Notes: generated by a model not told the origin, from the letters alone. DNA of 64,000 nt from Chamaecrista fasciculata (GCA_003254925.1 QANZ01039073.1:57805-121804); one strand, 5' to 3'; positions 53,096 through 64,000 are shown, numbered from the stretch's first letter. Translations and numbers: made by a program.

Positions 53096-53754
53096 GCATA
53101 GAGAAAACGTGGGGCAAGAGACAAGTCAATACTTAATGGGTTAAAGAGTTATTACAAAAATTTATGATTTGCATTTAATAATCAAATTTTTTGAAGTTGA
53201 GCCTTTATTACAAAAATTAAATAAATAAATAAGCATCCTTAGTGTGGGATGAAACAAGTATAAATGTCGTCCCTCATGACTATCAATTTCGCATCAAAAA
53301 ACTATGTTTTGTCACTCCAAATTACTTTCACCCTTATGGCCTCTTGCTCCAAAACCATACATATACTCTCCTCTTCCTAATCATTATACGTTGAACGAGT
53401 ATATATTATCATATCATCAAATCAATGATGCACCAAATATATACCTTGTGTTTCAATTGTTAGTATATTTCTCTTCCCAAATTTTTATTTATATATTAAA
53501 GTTGATTTTTACTTCAATATTATTTTATTAGAGATAATGTTTCAATTATTGTGATTTCAATATATATATATATGATTATGATTATGATTATTGAATTCTG
53601 TTTTGTGTAGGGCTATTGCAATCCAATACTTTGTTATATCCTCATATAAATGCAGGCTTCCTTCCTTTTCTTGAAGCTCCACAATAGTAAACTTTTGGAG
53701 CAAGCCATCTTTCACGCTTTGCCGCGAAGTCCCAGATGCAGGCTTCTTGCCTTA

Positions 53755-54185
53755 TCTGATGGTGCTGAACAAGAGTTCTTGTCACTTCTGAGGAACTATG
53801 GGGAAATGATTAGTTTGCTAGTTCTTCATTATGCTAAGAGAAATGGTGATCAATATGATTAGATTCTTGAGCACAAGAGTATGACAGATTTTACAGCTAT
53901 GAGGCATTTGGTATTGATGATGTTTTTTCAGGAGGTAGATTCGAAAGGTTGGCATAAGATCATCGTCGACAAGGCTCATTTGGTGGCATAATCATTTGAG
54001 TATATGTTAGAAGCAGATCCTGAAAAGCTGCAAAGTGGTGTTTCAATAGAGTTTAAAGATGAGATAGTTGTTGGCCCAAGTGTTCAAAGGGATTGGTTTT
54101 TCTTAGTATGCCAATAACTTATTGATCCAAAAATTGCCATCTTCTTGTCATGCCCAAAGGATCGGAGGATAATTTTTCTTGATTC
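53755..54185 (+). pseudogene. UPL5-like HECT E3 ligase fragment, copy B
   Basis: It reads AEQEFLSLLRNYGEMISLLV, a stop at about 53860, then MFFQEVDSKGWHKIIVDKAH, SFEYMLEADPEKLQSGVS, IEFKDEIVVGPSVQRDWFF and LVCQ before another stop. 'EFKDE..VGPSV.RDWFF' is the HECT N-lobe entry motif. This copy preserves the frame where copy A has a stop (FFQEV), but has stops elsewhere. Non-functional. Confidence 0.75.
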
Positions 54186-54199
54186 TTGTGAGTTTCACT

Positions 54200-54465
54200 T
54201 TCTTTTGGCATAAAGGAAACTTTCAAGTGAAATTCACCATTGGCACATGTGACTCTCACGAGATGATGATAATTCCTTTGCCTGTGATCATCAGGATATG
54301 CTCGGACTTAAACAAAGGATCCAATAACCTTATTTTCAAAACTTTTAGGTTGTTTTGATAACTCTTCCACCAAGCTTTGTTTTAAGTAGAGACTAGTTTA
54401 ATATTCTCAACACTAATGGCTGCAACACAACTTCGTTTGATGATAAAATCCCCATTCTTGAAGTT
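54200..54465 (-). pseudogene. Plus3-domain protein fragment, copy B
   Basis: The minus strand reads ELSKQPKSFENKVIGSFV, a stop, VRAYPDDHRQRNYHHLVRVT and ANGEFHLKVS. The stop replaces a lysine codon kept in copy A. Confidence 0.65.
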
Positions 54466-55009
54466 GATGACTTCATCTTCAACTCATTGCGTTGAACTTC
54501 ATTTCATAATGCCATCAAGATGATATGGGGAAGAGGATTTCCTACATGCCTGCAGAAGCCATCACTTTGCTTTTAATCAATTTTATTGGCTCGTTTTGTA
54601 TTACCAATTGTCGTATCATATAGATGCAAAAATTTGATGTTCGGCGAACAAAATACATACAAGTCACCTTTAACTTAAGTGATTCACTTTTAAATGATTT
54701 TATATGGTAAAGAAAAAATCGCTAATACTCAAGAAACCAATAAGCATCTTGAAGTGCATCAATCACAATATTATCCGTTAAAAATTCACTTTCCTGAGAG
54801 TTCATATCATCAACAATCTCCATAAATGGGATGCGAGATGTTCCCCATAGTAATAAATAATGCATCTCAATGTAGCAGCATCATGGTGTGTAAAGTGCGA
54901 TATCACTGTAAAACATATATATATATAAATAGGTCATCAAATAGTAATTTATTTATCAATTATTGTGTTTGTGAATTCTGATATGAAAATGGGTTTTGAG
55001 TAGGTGATG

Positions 55010-55590
55010 AAGGTATGTCTGTGCAATTTGGAAGTCCTTGCAAAAACGAAGTTGTTCTTTGTTCTCCTCGTGATGCAGTGAAGCTGAAACATCCAGCCAT
55101 GGCTTCTTTTAATCTTTCCCTCTGGAATTTTGTCCTTGGAACAGATTCTTTTCATAACACAGGAAAATTAGGATTGGACAATGATGAATCGATGATAGTG
55201 GACGAATCAATTTAGTCCCTGAATCTTTCTTTCTTTAATTCTTTATTTCTTGTTTAGGGTTTAGGGGTTACGGGTTACGGGGTTTTAGAGTTTAGGGTTT
55301 AGGGACTGATGAATCAGGTTCTGGCCGGGGGTCATTACATGGTTCAGATGAGGCAACTCCTAAGAAATGGTTACCTGCAAGTCAATGAAAACAGGGGGTG
55401 CCCTGTAATTCGCCTCTGGAACTTAAGACAGATATCTGGTATCAGAGAATTGATAAGTGAGTTGGGTGAGAATGAGTGTGTACCTTTCTTGTGTGAAGGA
55501 TGTCTGGCTTTATACCACAACAGGAGGAGCCATTCCTGTGTGAGTGTGTACCTTTCCTTTACTCTTACTTTAACTAAATATTAATGACAA
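55010..55590 (+). other. Coding-like ORFs of unknown origin
   Basis: Two plus-strand frames (55015-55215 and 55309-55584) have less AT-rich, coding-like composition, for example HPAMASFNLSLWNFVLG and GHYMVQMRQLLRNGYLQV. Between them lies 'gggtttaggggttacgggtt', telomere-like text. I recognise neither protein. They may be pieces of one transcript or captured fragments. Confidence 0.3.
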
Positions 55591-55939
55591 AATCTACGTG
55601 CCTAATGATATGTAATGTAAAATTAATAGAAAAAGAAACTCAAATCTTAATCCAGATTGGAAAACAGAATACAGATTGTCGTTAATTTACTGAAAAAAGT
55701 TAGTCAAAGAATAAAGTTGACAAAAATATAAAACATTGGGGACAAAATTAATCGCAAAAAAATGGAAACAAAATTGATAGTTGGTGTAAAATTTGAATAC
55801 AAAATTAATACTTTTACCATATTATTTTTCAAACATTTATTTATTATTTAAAGGTTTTATTTTTATTAGAGATAATCTATATCTATATAATATATTAAAG
55901 AAGAATTATCGTTCACCCATCTTTATATAATTCAACTTT

Positions 55940-56520
55940 TTTTGGCTTGAAAAAAAATTTATTCAAAAGCAAGGCAAAGCTAAGCACAGTACAAACAAAA
56001 ACACAGTAAAATAATCCAATCTCTCCCTAGCATCAACAAGAACACTAGATAGAACATCAACTGACGAAAGTGGGGGGTTTGCAACCCATCCAAGAGGACC
56101 CATCTTTGTTTCAGACAAATTGGCAAGACAATCATCTGCCAAGTTAACGGATCTAGAGATCAACTAAAGCTACAACCATATAAAGAACTGGAAACACAAA
56201 AAAAAAGAGAAAAAAATACCCCGACCAGATCCAGATCGCCGCCGCCACAAAACCCTCTGTAGAAAACAAACGAACACGAGCAGAGAACACACAGATCTGG
56301 GAAGGAAACTCATCGAAAACCTCCTAAACTTTAAAACCACCGCCGTAAAAGACACACAGAAAAGAGCACCACTACAGAAGGCCAAAGCTAGGAGGCACCG
56401 CCGATAACCCTAATATGAAATAGGGTGAAATCTCTCATGAAAGAGAGATGTGATCCCTCATGAGAAGGGGTTTGAGAGAAAACTTGAATCTCATGAGAGA
56501 AAGGATTTTTTGGGCGGCTA
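55940..56520 (-). mobile_element. Internally deleted LINE: leader joined to RNase H tail
   Basis: On the minus strand a GC-rich leader-like block (56520-56170, with 'ggcggcggcgatctgg' and 'ggcggtggttttaaag') runs directly into a reading frame (56163-55963). This frame contains SVNLADDCLANLSETKMGPL and ANPPLSSVDVLSSVLV, like the last part of a LINE RNase H domain. The endonuclease and reverse transcriptase between them are missing. Confidence 0.45.
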
Positions 56521-56691
56521 GGGTTTTCTTTTTAAATTCACGTTTATTATAGATATATATTTATTAAAGATATAAGATTAATTTAAGCATTTGACATTTT
56601 GACAAAAAAAAAAATAAATAAACGTGAACACATACATATTCTTGTTGGATTTGAAACTTCTTTATTTTTTATCAATAAACTTTTAACTTAC

Positions 56692-56776
56692 TGAAACATA
56701 TATCATGTTCACGAAAAACTAAGAACTGAATTNAATGAAACATATATCATGTTCACGAAAAACTAAGAACTGAATT
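56692..56776. repeat. Exact 41-bp direct repeat around a single N
   Basis: 56692-56732 and 56736-56776 are identical and separated by 'naa' (N at 56733). As at 11328, this looks like a contig join artefact. Confidence 0.9.
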
Positions 56777-57208
56777 TTTATTTAAAAAAATATACGATAT
56801 CGATTGATAAACAAGCTCAGCCCAACTCAATAGACATAATAGAATGGATTAAAAGCCCACTAGCAACATAATTGTCGAAAACGAAAATCTTAGCCTAACC
56901 CATCCCATATCCAAAAAATAAATTAATAGGCTAACATTACAAGTAAAGCTAGCCTATTTTAATATGTTTACCCAAAGAAACTGAAAATTTAAAAAACACA
57001 AAAGCAAATGATATACAATCCAAGACAAAATACATTGCACATAAATGTAATCAATGTCAAAACAAACCACAATAAAAGCATTATTCATAAGCAAACGTTT
57101 TAGTTCTCCAATAAAAACTTAAACAAACCCATGTAACAGATTCAAAATTATATAATCAAATCCACTCTCAAATACCCTAGTCTCAAAATGAAGTTGAAGC
57201 ACATCTAA

Positions 57209-57460
57209 CTAAAAGTTCTTAAGTTCCATGATAGCAGTTACTATATCATTATCTGCATCCATTAGTGCATTAACAGCTTCAACCCAAACAACTCGAGTCT
57301 GTCTCATCACCATCTCGATGTCTAGTGGATCAGGCACCACTTCTTTTTGCTTTCTTTCTTCTTCATTCTCTATTGCTTCCATTTCAGCACACTCATCACA
57401 CTCCCAACATTGGCCAGAGTGAAGAGCCTTCATCAATCTCTCTTGAATTGACTTCTTCAT
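57209..57460 (-). CDS. Small ORF ending in a NAC-alpha-type UBA domain
   Basis: 83 codons. The C-terminal half, VPDPLDIEMVMRQTRVVWVE then AVNALMDADNDIVTAIMELKN, matches the UBA tail of nascent polypeptide-associated complex alpha (family pattern 'DIELVMTQAGVSR.KAVKAL....DIVSAIMEL'). An acidic lead-in (AEMEAIENEEE) also fits the family. The NAC beta-barrel domain that dimerises with NAC-beta is missing, and the first 25 residues (HSGQCWECDEC) are unlike it. The frame is open. It is probably a captured or duplicated gene tail; an expressed UBA minigene is possible. The neighbouring 57495-57600 piece belongs to the duplicated unit. Confidence 0.5.
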   Translation of the reverse strand: MKKSIQERLMKALHSGQCWECDECAEMEAIENEEERKQKEVVPDPLDIEMVMRQTRVVWVEAVNALMDADNDIVTAIMELKNF

Positions 57461-57494
57461 TAAGTTTGCATCTTTAAATATGTTTTACGCATCT

Positions 57495-58119
57495 TGAAAT
57501 GCATACCATCAACAATCTCCATAAATGGGGTGCGAGATGTTCTCCATAATAATAAAATATGCATCTCAATGTAGGAGCGTCATGGTGTGTGAAGAGCGAT
57601 ATCACTGTAAAACAAATATTTATATATATATATATATATAACGGTCATCAAATACTAGTTTATTTATCAATTGTGTTATATAAATGAGATTTGTAATAAT
57701 ATAATGTGTTTCATTAGATAATGGCTAAGTGTAAGAGAAAAATATGGATATTTGATTATCACATTGGATTTTATCCACATAGAATAAATATTTTTATAAT
57801 GAAAATATATAAAAAAACCAATTTTTTTTTGGTAAGCATAAAAGAACCAAATTAACTCGTCTTTTACTTGCGTGACATCTATAAAAATGAGAATTTTCCA
57901 CATTAGAAACAAGAAATAGAAAACATAAGAAATGCCCGTTGAGATATATATTGATAGATACCTTTGGTAAATCATTGATTTGGTAGAAATAGATAATTTG
58001 TTAATATATATCTCTTGTCTTCGGAGCATCTTCCTCTTTCTCCTCATCTTCTTCCTCATTGTTTTTTTCTCAAAACCTATGATATCTTTTAAAAGTCAGA
58101 ATGTTGAATTGCTTGTTGG
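57495..58119. repeat. Duplicated unit, right-edge copy D
   Basis: It matches 51330-51458 ('atcaacaatctccataaatg', 'gcgagatgttctccat') and then 51825-52290. The MITE found at 51459 is absent, so this is a second empty site. A TA run marks the spot (about 57620-57640). Confidence 0.75.
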
Positions 58120-59164
58120 TAGGGATGACACCCGCGCGGGGTGGGGATGGGGGAAGTATTCCCCGTCCCAGTCCCCGCCAACCCCAAGCTCCCCCGTTCC
58201 TGTCCCCGATCCCCGTCATGGGGACATTTTCTCCCTCGTTCCCTGACTCCGCACGGTCCCTGCGGGGATCCTCAATTCACAAAGAACACATTACAAACAA
58301 CATTTTTCAAAATAAAGATAATCAATAATTAATCTGATAATTAGAACAATGTTAAATAAATTCAATGACAATATGAGTGAAACCCATGTGTATTTTCTTG
58401 TTCTTTGAGGTAATGAAGCTTAAACATATGTATTATAATATAATTTATTATATACCTTCCATTGCAATTACTGAATCTGGGATTTGAATGAAGATTGTAG
58501 CATATTAGGGAAGAAAAAGCATGGCGTGGTGAAGGAAAATGATTTGTATTGAAGTGAAGGAGCTTGGTGGATGTATGGAGTGAGAGATTGATGAGGCTGA
58601 AGCAAAATGGTAGAAGTGTGAGCTCATCGAACTAAAAAATCGAAGTCAACGAACTCATATTGCTTCAGGATCTACAGTGAACGACGAAGGATCTGATGTG
58701 AACGACAGTAGCGAGGACGGCGGTAAACGACGAACTACGATGGAGGATGAAGAAAGAGTGAATGAGGGACCGATTTGATGAAGGATATGAAGGTTCAAGG
58801 ATGAAGGTAGAAGGATGAAGATGGAGTGGTGGTGGAGAAAAGAGTGAATGGGCGAAATGAAGATGAAGTGGCGGCTAGGTTTAGAGTTGAGGTGAGTAAG
58901 ACAATGTTAATAATGATAGAAAGAGCAAATTATAAATTTAGTCCTTGTATAGTAAAAATATTTTAATTTAGTCCTATTATAAGATCATAATTTTCGGGGA
59001 CGGGGACCCCGCGAGGCGGGGGACATACTCCCTGTCCCCGTCCCGGTCCCCGAATAGTGTTCGGGGTAAATTTTATCCCCATCCTAGCCCCCATAGGGAA
59101 TTTTTTCCCGCATCATGGGATCCCCGCGGGGCTCCATATTTGTGGGGAAAAATTGCCATCCCTA
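58120..59164. mobile_element. hAT-type element with GC-rich subterminal repeats
   Basis: Ends 'tagggatgacacccgcg' and 'tgccatcccta' are inverted. Flanks 'cttgttgg' (58112-58119) and 'ctttttgg' (59165-59172) are an 8-bp duplication with one mismatch. Both subterminal zones are packed with 'ggggacggggaccccgcg'-like units, in contrast to the AT-rich centre. The paralogous empty site is at 52285-52300 ('gcttgttggttagcacac'). No transposase. Confidence 0.82.
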
Positions 59165-59194
59165 CTTTTTGGTTTGCACACTTATTTATAGATG

Positions 59195-59605
59195 GATAAA
59201 TTTAAAACAACGACTAGTTAAAATACGACTATTTAAAACAAAGATTGGTTAAAATACGATTATTTAAAACAACGACTACTCGAACTACGACTAATCAAGT
59301 TATGACGTTAATTAAACTAAACAACGACATTGGTACATTTATGTACTATATATGGATATTATAATTAAGATGGCTTGCTTTTAGAAACATCAAAAAGTAA
59401 TGAGTAATGAGTAAGAAAAGAAAAATCGAATATATTTTAAACAACGACTAGTTAAACTACGACTATTTAAAACAATGATTAGTTAACTATGATTATTTAA
59501 AACAATGACTAGTCGAACTACAATGATTTAAAACAACGACTAGTCGAACTACGACTAATCAAACTACGACTTTAATTAAACTAAACAACGAGATTGATAC
59601 ATTTA
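59195..59605. repeat. Degenerate tandem repeat, second array
   Basis: Same 'aaacaacgactagtt' and 'aactacgactattta' units as 52315-52740, followed in both by 'tacatttacttttatgta'. It shows that the duplication extends from 51.3-52.8 kb to 57.5-59.7 kb. Confidence 0.7.
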
Positions 59606-59639
59606 CTTTTATGTACTATATATATTTTTCCTTTTCCTA

Positions 59640-60020
59640 CTCATTACTCATTACATTTTTATGTTACTAGATTCCAATTCATCTTAATTATGATATCCAT
59701 ATATTATATTCTTAACGCACAATTCCGATTCATTTAATTAGAAACATATGTACCTTTTAATGTTTTTATGAAAAAAATGCTTAGATTCTTGATATAATCC
59801 ATGTCCAATAGTGTTGAATAAAAATTCTTTTTATACTTGCCCTAAAAGAATTAGTAAATTTTAAATTTTTTAATTAAAAAAATCAATCTAAAATATTTTT
59901 ATCAATAATAATCGTTGAATAAATTTAAGCATATATACCATAAAGTCTATGTCTTCGATTTGGTTGTATCCTTTAGCCACTAGTCGGGCAGCGTGTACCT
60001 CTCAATAGTACCTTCTCCTT
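59640..60020. other. Intergenic DNA
   Basis: AT-rich sequence without recognised features. Confidence 0.4.
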
Positions 60021-60025
60021 TTAGT

Positions 60026-60900
60026 CTAATAATATACCCACTTTGAAGCAATAGCTTGCTTTCCTGGTGCAAAGTCAGTCATTTCCCAGGTTTCATTATC
60101 CTCAAGTGCTTTTAGCTCCTTATCCATTGCTTCATTTGCTTCCTGCCACTCAATGTGTTGACTAGCTTCTTTTAAAGACTGTGGTTCTTTTACCCGTGTC
60201 AAATTTTTGCCATGAAAGCTACATAATGATACACAAAATCTTTCAACATCATTACAAAAATGAGAAAAGATGTTATTGTCATAAGTTACATTATATGATA
60301 TACAAAATCTTTCAACTTCATTATAGAAATGAGAATCATTAACAATATGCTCTAACAACTTGCAATATCATTACAAAAATGAGAATCATTAACAACTTGC
60401 TCTACCTCAGAACTAAGTACAGGGTTCCTAACATCAACATCATTACAAGAATGAGAATCATTAAGTAACAATTGGCTCTAGAATGTACAAATTCTTGAGA
60501 GAAACTCCAGGAGATACAACTTCCTTAGTCTTCTAGTGCTATATCAGACAAGAAGATGAGTTGAAAACAACAATTACATCACCAGAGATAACCTTTTTAG
60601 CGAATAAGATATTATATTTAGAAGATGGTATAAAAAGAACATTTTTTATAGTATTTTTCATTAATTATGACTTTCCTTACCTCAGAAACTATGACAGCAG
60701 AACCATTTGGTAAGTAAATTGAAATAGCCAAATAGGTTTCTTCATTTTCTCAATATCATGAATTAATCTTCTATCAAAGCACATATGGGAGGAAGCCCAG
60801 TGTCAACAATCAAGTAAAAACTATCAGAAGGTAATTGCTGGAAAGAAGTACCAGCAAACCTTGGTCCACTCCCCTAAACTAGATTTACTAAAAAAATCAG
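60026..60900 (-). pseudogene. Ty1/copia retrotransposon polyprotein remnant
   Basis: The minus strand, from high to low coordinate, gives a protease core 'LIVDTG' (about 60810-60796) followed by 'MCFDRRLIHD'-like text. Next comes 'DVIVVFNSSSCLI' (about 60580) and then a piece beginning EPQSLKEASQHIEWQEANEA, MDKELKALEDNETWEM and ASKWVYY (60200-60026), the entry of the copia reverse transcriptase. The order protease, integrase edge, RT is that of copia elements. Frames are broken and most of integrase is missing. It also carries repeated 'attacaaaaatgagaa' units at 60245-60460. Confidence 0.75.
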
Positions 60901-60904
60901 TTAG

Positions 60905-62285
60905 GAAAATTTAGATAAACTACACATTTGTTCAATATTTTGGTACAAATGCAAACATCGTAAAGCAATGTTGATACAAGATAAACTTTTCCTTCTACAA
61001 ATTGTTGTTGTTTCCTGTTCCTTTTAATTTATATATTTTGAAAATACTTGCTATTGTAAACTTCCTTTTGAAATAATATTTTAACAAATTAAATAGAACT
61101 TCAGAATATATATACATATATAAGAAAGCAAGAAGTAAGACACTATATTTTATAGAGGTTCAAATTCAAGTATAACTTGATCCTACATCGTCTCTTCAAA
61201 CACATGGCATGAGAATTTTATTAAATGGGGTAATCACAATTACACAATGCCAACCACTATATTGGGTAACTACAATTGTTTTACACCAACTCCTAATTAA
61301 TTGCAATCTTTACACTCAACAACCTTACAAATTACACCAAATAACCATACAAGTTATTTGACTTTTCCTAATAACTTCAATGTATCACTCTTTTAATACC
61401 CTAACCCATGATTCATTAAATAGTTTACACATTAGTGACAGAATAAAATCGCTAAAATATCAAGTTAAATAGACAATAATATAATGAATTCACACATGAA
61501 CTTTGGATTGTACATGATTGCATTTGAAGTCCTTTAGTAATGGGAACACCTTATGCATAATTGGAGCTTGCCTCGCTGTTTTTGTTCTTCTAAAATTCTT
61601 CAAATCTTGAAGGTGTTGGAGCTAGCACATATATAATCCTTATTTGCTTCTCTGACTTACCTAATTGTTGAGAAAAAATTGAATTATATTGATGTCATGC
61701 ATGTAATTATCTTAAAAGTAGTATAATTATCGCATAAATAAAATAAAAGGAAATTGAATTCCAAACAAATATATAGAACCTTGTTATTACAAAAGTCAGT
61801 ATTAATTTACAAGTTTGAATTTGCTATCATTATCGTTATTAAAACCTCAATTTAAAATTTTCTCATTTTAAATGTCGATATTATGAAATACTACTAAAAA
61901 AAAATCGTATTTGATGTTAAATAAGTTCACTGTGTTAAAAGGAAAATAAATAAAAATAAAAGTTTACAATATTTTCAAGATTATTGTATTCTTATATTTG
62001 GTTCAACTTTCATATTTTTTTTAGAATGTTTAGTATTTTTCTAAATATACTTTTGACTTTTCTTCTATGTAAATATCTCTATGTTCTTTTGTACTTTTTT
62101 TTTTTCATGAAATCCTACCTCATGACATTTTCATTAAATATGTCTTTTTATATCTAATAAGTTACCGATAAGATACAAATATTAAATAAAATGAATGATT
62201 ATAGATAGCGATAAAATGATCGGGTACATTACTTATTGTCATCCTTATTATAGTGAAGGAAAAGCTCAAAACTTTCAACTATATT
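60905..62285. other. Intergenic DNA, possible LTR debris
   Basis: No gene. Part of 61130-61460 ('atcctacatcgtctcttc') may be LTR-derived. 61860-61965 and 62085-62175 match 47460-47575 and 42070-42165. Confidence 0.35.
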
Positions 62286-62289
62286 AGGC

Positions 62290-62998
62290 TATCAAATTGG
62301 TCTATGAAAATTCAAAAAAAAAAATTATAAAGCATAAAAGTCTTCCACAATTTACCCAATCTCAACCATGAGCAATTTGGATCCTTTATAGTACTTTAGG
62401 AGTGTAGTGCTGAGGGAGATAAGAATAAGTTAAAGAGAGAAAATGTCAGTGGAGCCCACTTTCTCTCTCTACTTGTTTCTTTCTCCCTCCGCACTTCACC
62501 TATAGTACACTATAGGGGATCCAAATTGCAATTATAAGACAAATAAGCCAAAAAATAGAATTACATTCATTCAAAAAGGAGTTTCAACAAAATAATTAAA
62601 ACAACTGATGATATCAAACAACATGATTAATCCCAAATATTAACAAACTAAAGAAGAAAGTGAATTACGAAGAGAAGAATTACTGTACGCTTCTATTATA
62701 CAGAACCTAGAGGAATAAGGAAAGAGGCTGGGAAGACAATTTCGAGTATCCACGTATATAAAATTTGAAAATATAAACATTTTTTTTAACAAAAAAATAT
62801 ATAAGATTTGATTTATTTAAAATATATATATATAGTAAGAGGATTTGATAAGATTTGAAAATAGATAAGATTATATAAGATTTGAAAATACGTAAGATTT
62901 TGAAAATATATGAGATTTGAAAATATATAAGAATATTATTTATTTAAAATTTATAAATATATTGTAAGAGAATTCGATAAGATTTGATTTATTTAATA
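62290..62998. repeat. Third copy of the Brr2-like flank, coding part lost
   Basis: 62310-62640 matches 44930-45090, and 62650-62998 matches the promoter side at 45900-46170. The join near 62655 ('aaagaagaaagtgaattacg') replaces the whole Brr2-like reading frame. The phrase 'gaattacgaagagaa' also resembles the Brr2 upstream text at 33252, so promoter-side homology to the parent survives. Confidence 0.65.
62379..62522. mobile_element. Hairpin MITE, GGATCC-ended family, copy 3
   Basis: Ends 'ggatcctttatagtac' and 'gtacactataggggatcc' are inverted. The paralogous site at about 44990 ('accatgagacaaataagc') lacks it, so it inserted after the duplication. Confidence 0.75.
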
Positions 62999-63565
62999 GG
63001 CTAAAGTCCTATTTTGGTTCTTCAATTATGTTCCATGTTTCAAATTGGTCCATTAGTTATTTTTCGTTCCATATTGGCCCCTCAGTTTTTCAAAACTTGG
63101 CACAGTTGGTTCTTCAAACGTTTTCCATTTATTTTTCCGTTAAAACAAAGAGAAATATTAACTTTCATCCCAAAAGTTTTATTTTCTTATATTAAAGTCA
63201 TTTTCTTTTTATAATAGGATCAAAACGTAAGAAAAAGAAATAAATTAAGATTTAAACCAGAGAGAAAGAGAGAGACGAACTAGAGAGTTTTTGAGCAAAT
63301 TCAGTTTAAATCTTAATTTATTTCTTTTTCTTACGTTTTGATCCAATTATAGAAAGAATAGCTACTTTAATATAAGAAAATAAAACTTTTGGGGATGAAA
63401 GTTTATTTTTCTCCTTTTTTTTAACGAAAAAATAAATGGAAAACGTTTGAGAGAACAACTGTACCAAGTTTTGGAAAACTAAGGGACCAATATGGAACGA
63501 AAAATAACTGAGAGACCAATTTAGAACATCGAGCATAATTGAGGGACTAAAATAGGACTTTGGCC
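62999..63565. mobile_element. MULE-type MITE with exact 9-bp TSD
   Basis: Ends 'ggctaaagtcctattttgg' and 'aaaataggactttggcc' are inverted; the arms run inward for over 200 bp around a centre near 63280. The exact duplication 'tatttaata' flanks it (62990-62998 and 63566-63574). The paralogous site at about 46175 is empty. The ORFs at 63014-63536 are arm shadows. Confidence 0.88.
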
Positions 63566-63574
63566 TATTTAATA

Positions 63575-64000
63575 TTTGGAAAAATATACTTTACCTTTCT
63601 AAATTTTAGCTCCATCATACTTTACACCCTAAATTCTCTCATGAAAAACACCAAAGAAACGTCGAGGGCTCTCAAATTTATATTCAAATACTATGACAAA
63701 TCACTTTGAAATTATCATTTATTACTTGTATATTTTCTGGTTACTTCAACCCAAACTCATGACCAATTCAACAACAAAATTAATCAACCCAAACCCTTGA
63801 TTCATGAATGGTTCCTTTGTAAAAAATAGGAGAGTCAAATTCCATTGTCCTATTTTCCACAAAAAATAGGAGAGTCAAATTCCATTAATCAACCCACACA
63901 TATCTTGCTCCGAAGTTTATACCGGGCATGCATCACATGTGATCTTTTTTCTTTTCTTTTTTTTTTTTCAAAAGTACTATTTTGTCACCAAATTTTACAC
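63575..64000. other. Intergenic DNA at window end
   Basis: The first 50 bases continue the duplicated flank ('tctaaattttagctccatca'). The phrase 'aaaaaataggagagtcaaat' is directly repeated at 63818 and 63865. No gene. Confidence 0.45.

Larger units (their letters stand above)
53122..54925. repeat. Duplicated unit, copy B (gene-fragment carrier)
   Basis: This is the paralogue of 48683-51450 without the hAT insertion and without the MITE at its right edge. It keeps both gene fragments in the same arrangement. Confidence 0.8.

Overview
The window is nuclear DNA from a flowering plant, most likely a eudicot. It is AT-rich, has intron-containing genes with GT..AG splice sites and plant-type housekeeping genes, and more than half of it is degraded transposons. 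I could not place the species. It looks like a draft assembly: there are two runs of N (8053-8312 and 33433-33515) and two single Ns, each flanked by near-identical direct repeats.

Three genes look intact. A single-exon gene at 1050-2135 (+) encodes a six-pass membrane protein of unknown function. At 16621-23409 (+) lies the 19-exon gene for the alpha subunit of pyrophosphate-dependent phosphofructokinase (cytosolic glycolysis/gluconeogenesis, 615 codons). At 25140-32966 (-) lies the three-coding-exon gene for the spliceosomal U5 snRNP RNA helicase Brr2 (2171 codons, full length). PFP-alpha and Brr2 are convergent, with their 3' ends 1.7 kb apart. Nothing suggests that the three genes form a pathway; they are ordinary plant neighbours.

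The rest is accessory DNA. From 2 to 16 kb there are MULE-type MITEs, an LTR-like remnant, a decayed Helitron with a recognisable 3' terminus, and a retroposed fragment. From 33 to 64 kb there is a dense patchwork: a long-TIR Mutator-like element with telomere-like repeats, a tRNA-derived SINE with 14-bp target-site duplications, several hAT, Harbinger and MULE elements, LINE and copia remnants, and local segmental duplications.

The duplications carry gene pieces. One is a truncated paralogue of the Brr2 N-terminus with its own promoter region and 5'UTR intron (45199-45756, -). Another is a repeated unit with a UPL5-like HECT ligase fragment and a Plus3-domain fragment in opposite orientations (about 48.7-51.45 kb and 53.1-54.9 kb). 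A short ORF ends in a NAC-alpha-type UBA domain (57209-57460, -).

The observations most worth checking are: a GA instead of GT donor in PFP-alpha intron 9, which would truncate the enzyme if the next GT were used; the intact Brr2-N minigene with an unrelated C-terminus; the duplicated HECT/Plus3 fragment unit; and a USE/TATA snRNA-type promoter at 40.17 kb upstream of a small unknown gene. I found no clearly new multi-gene system.
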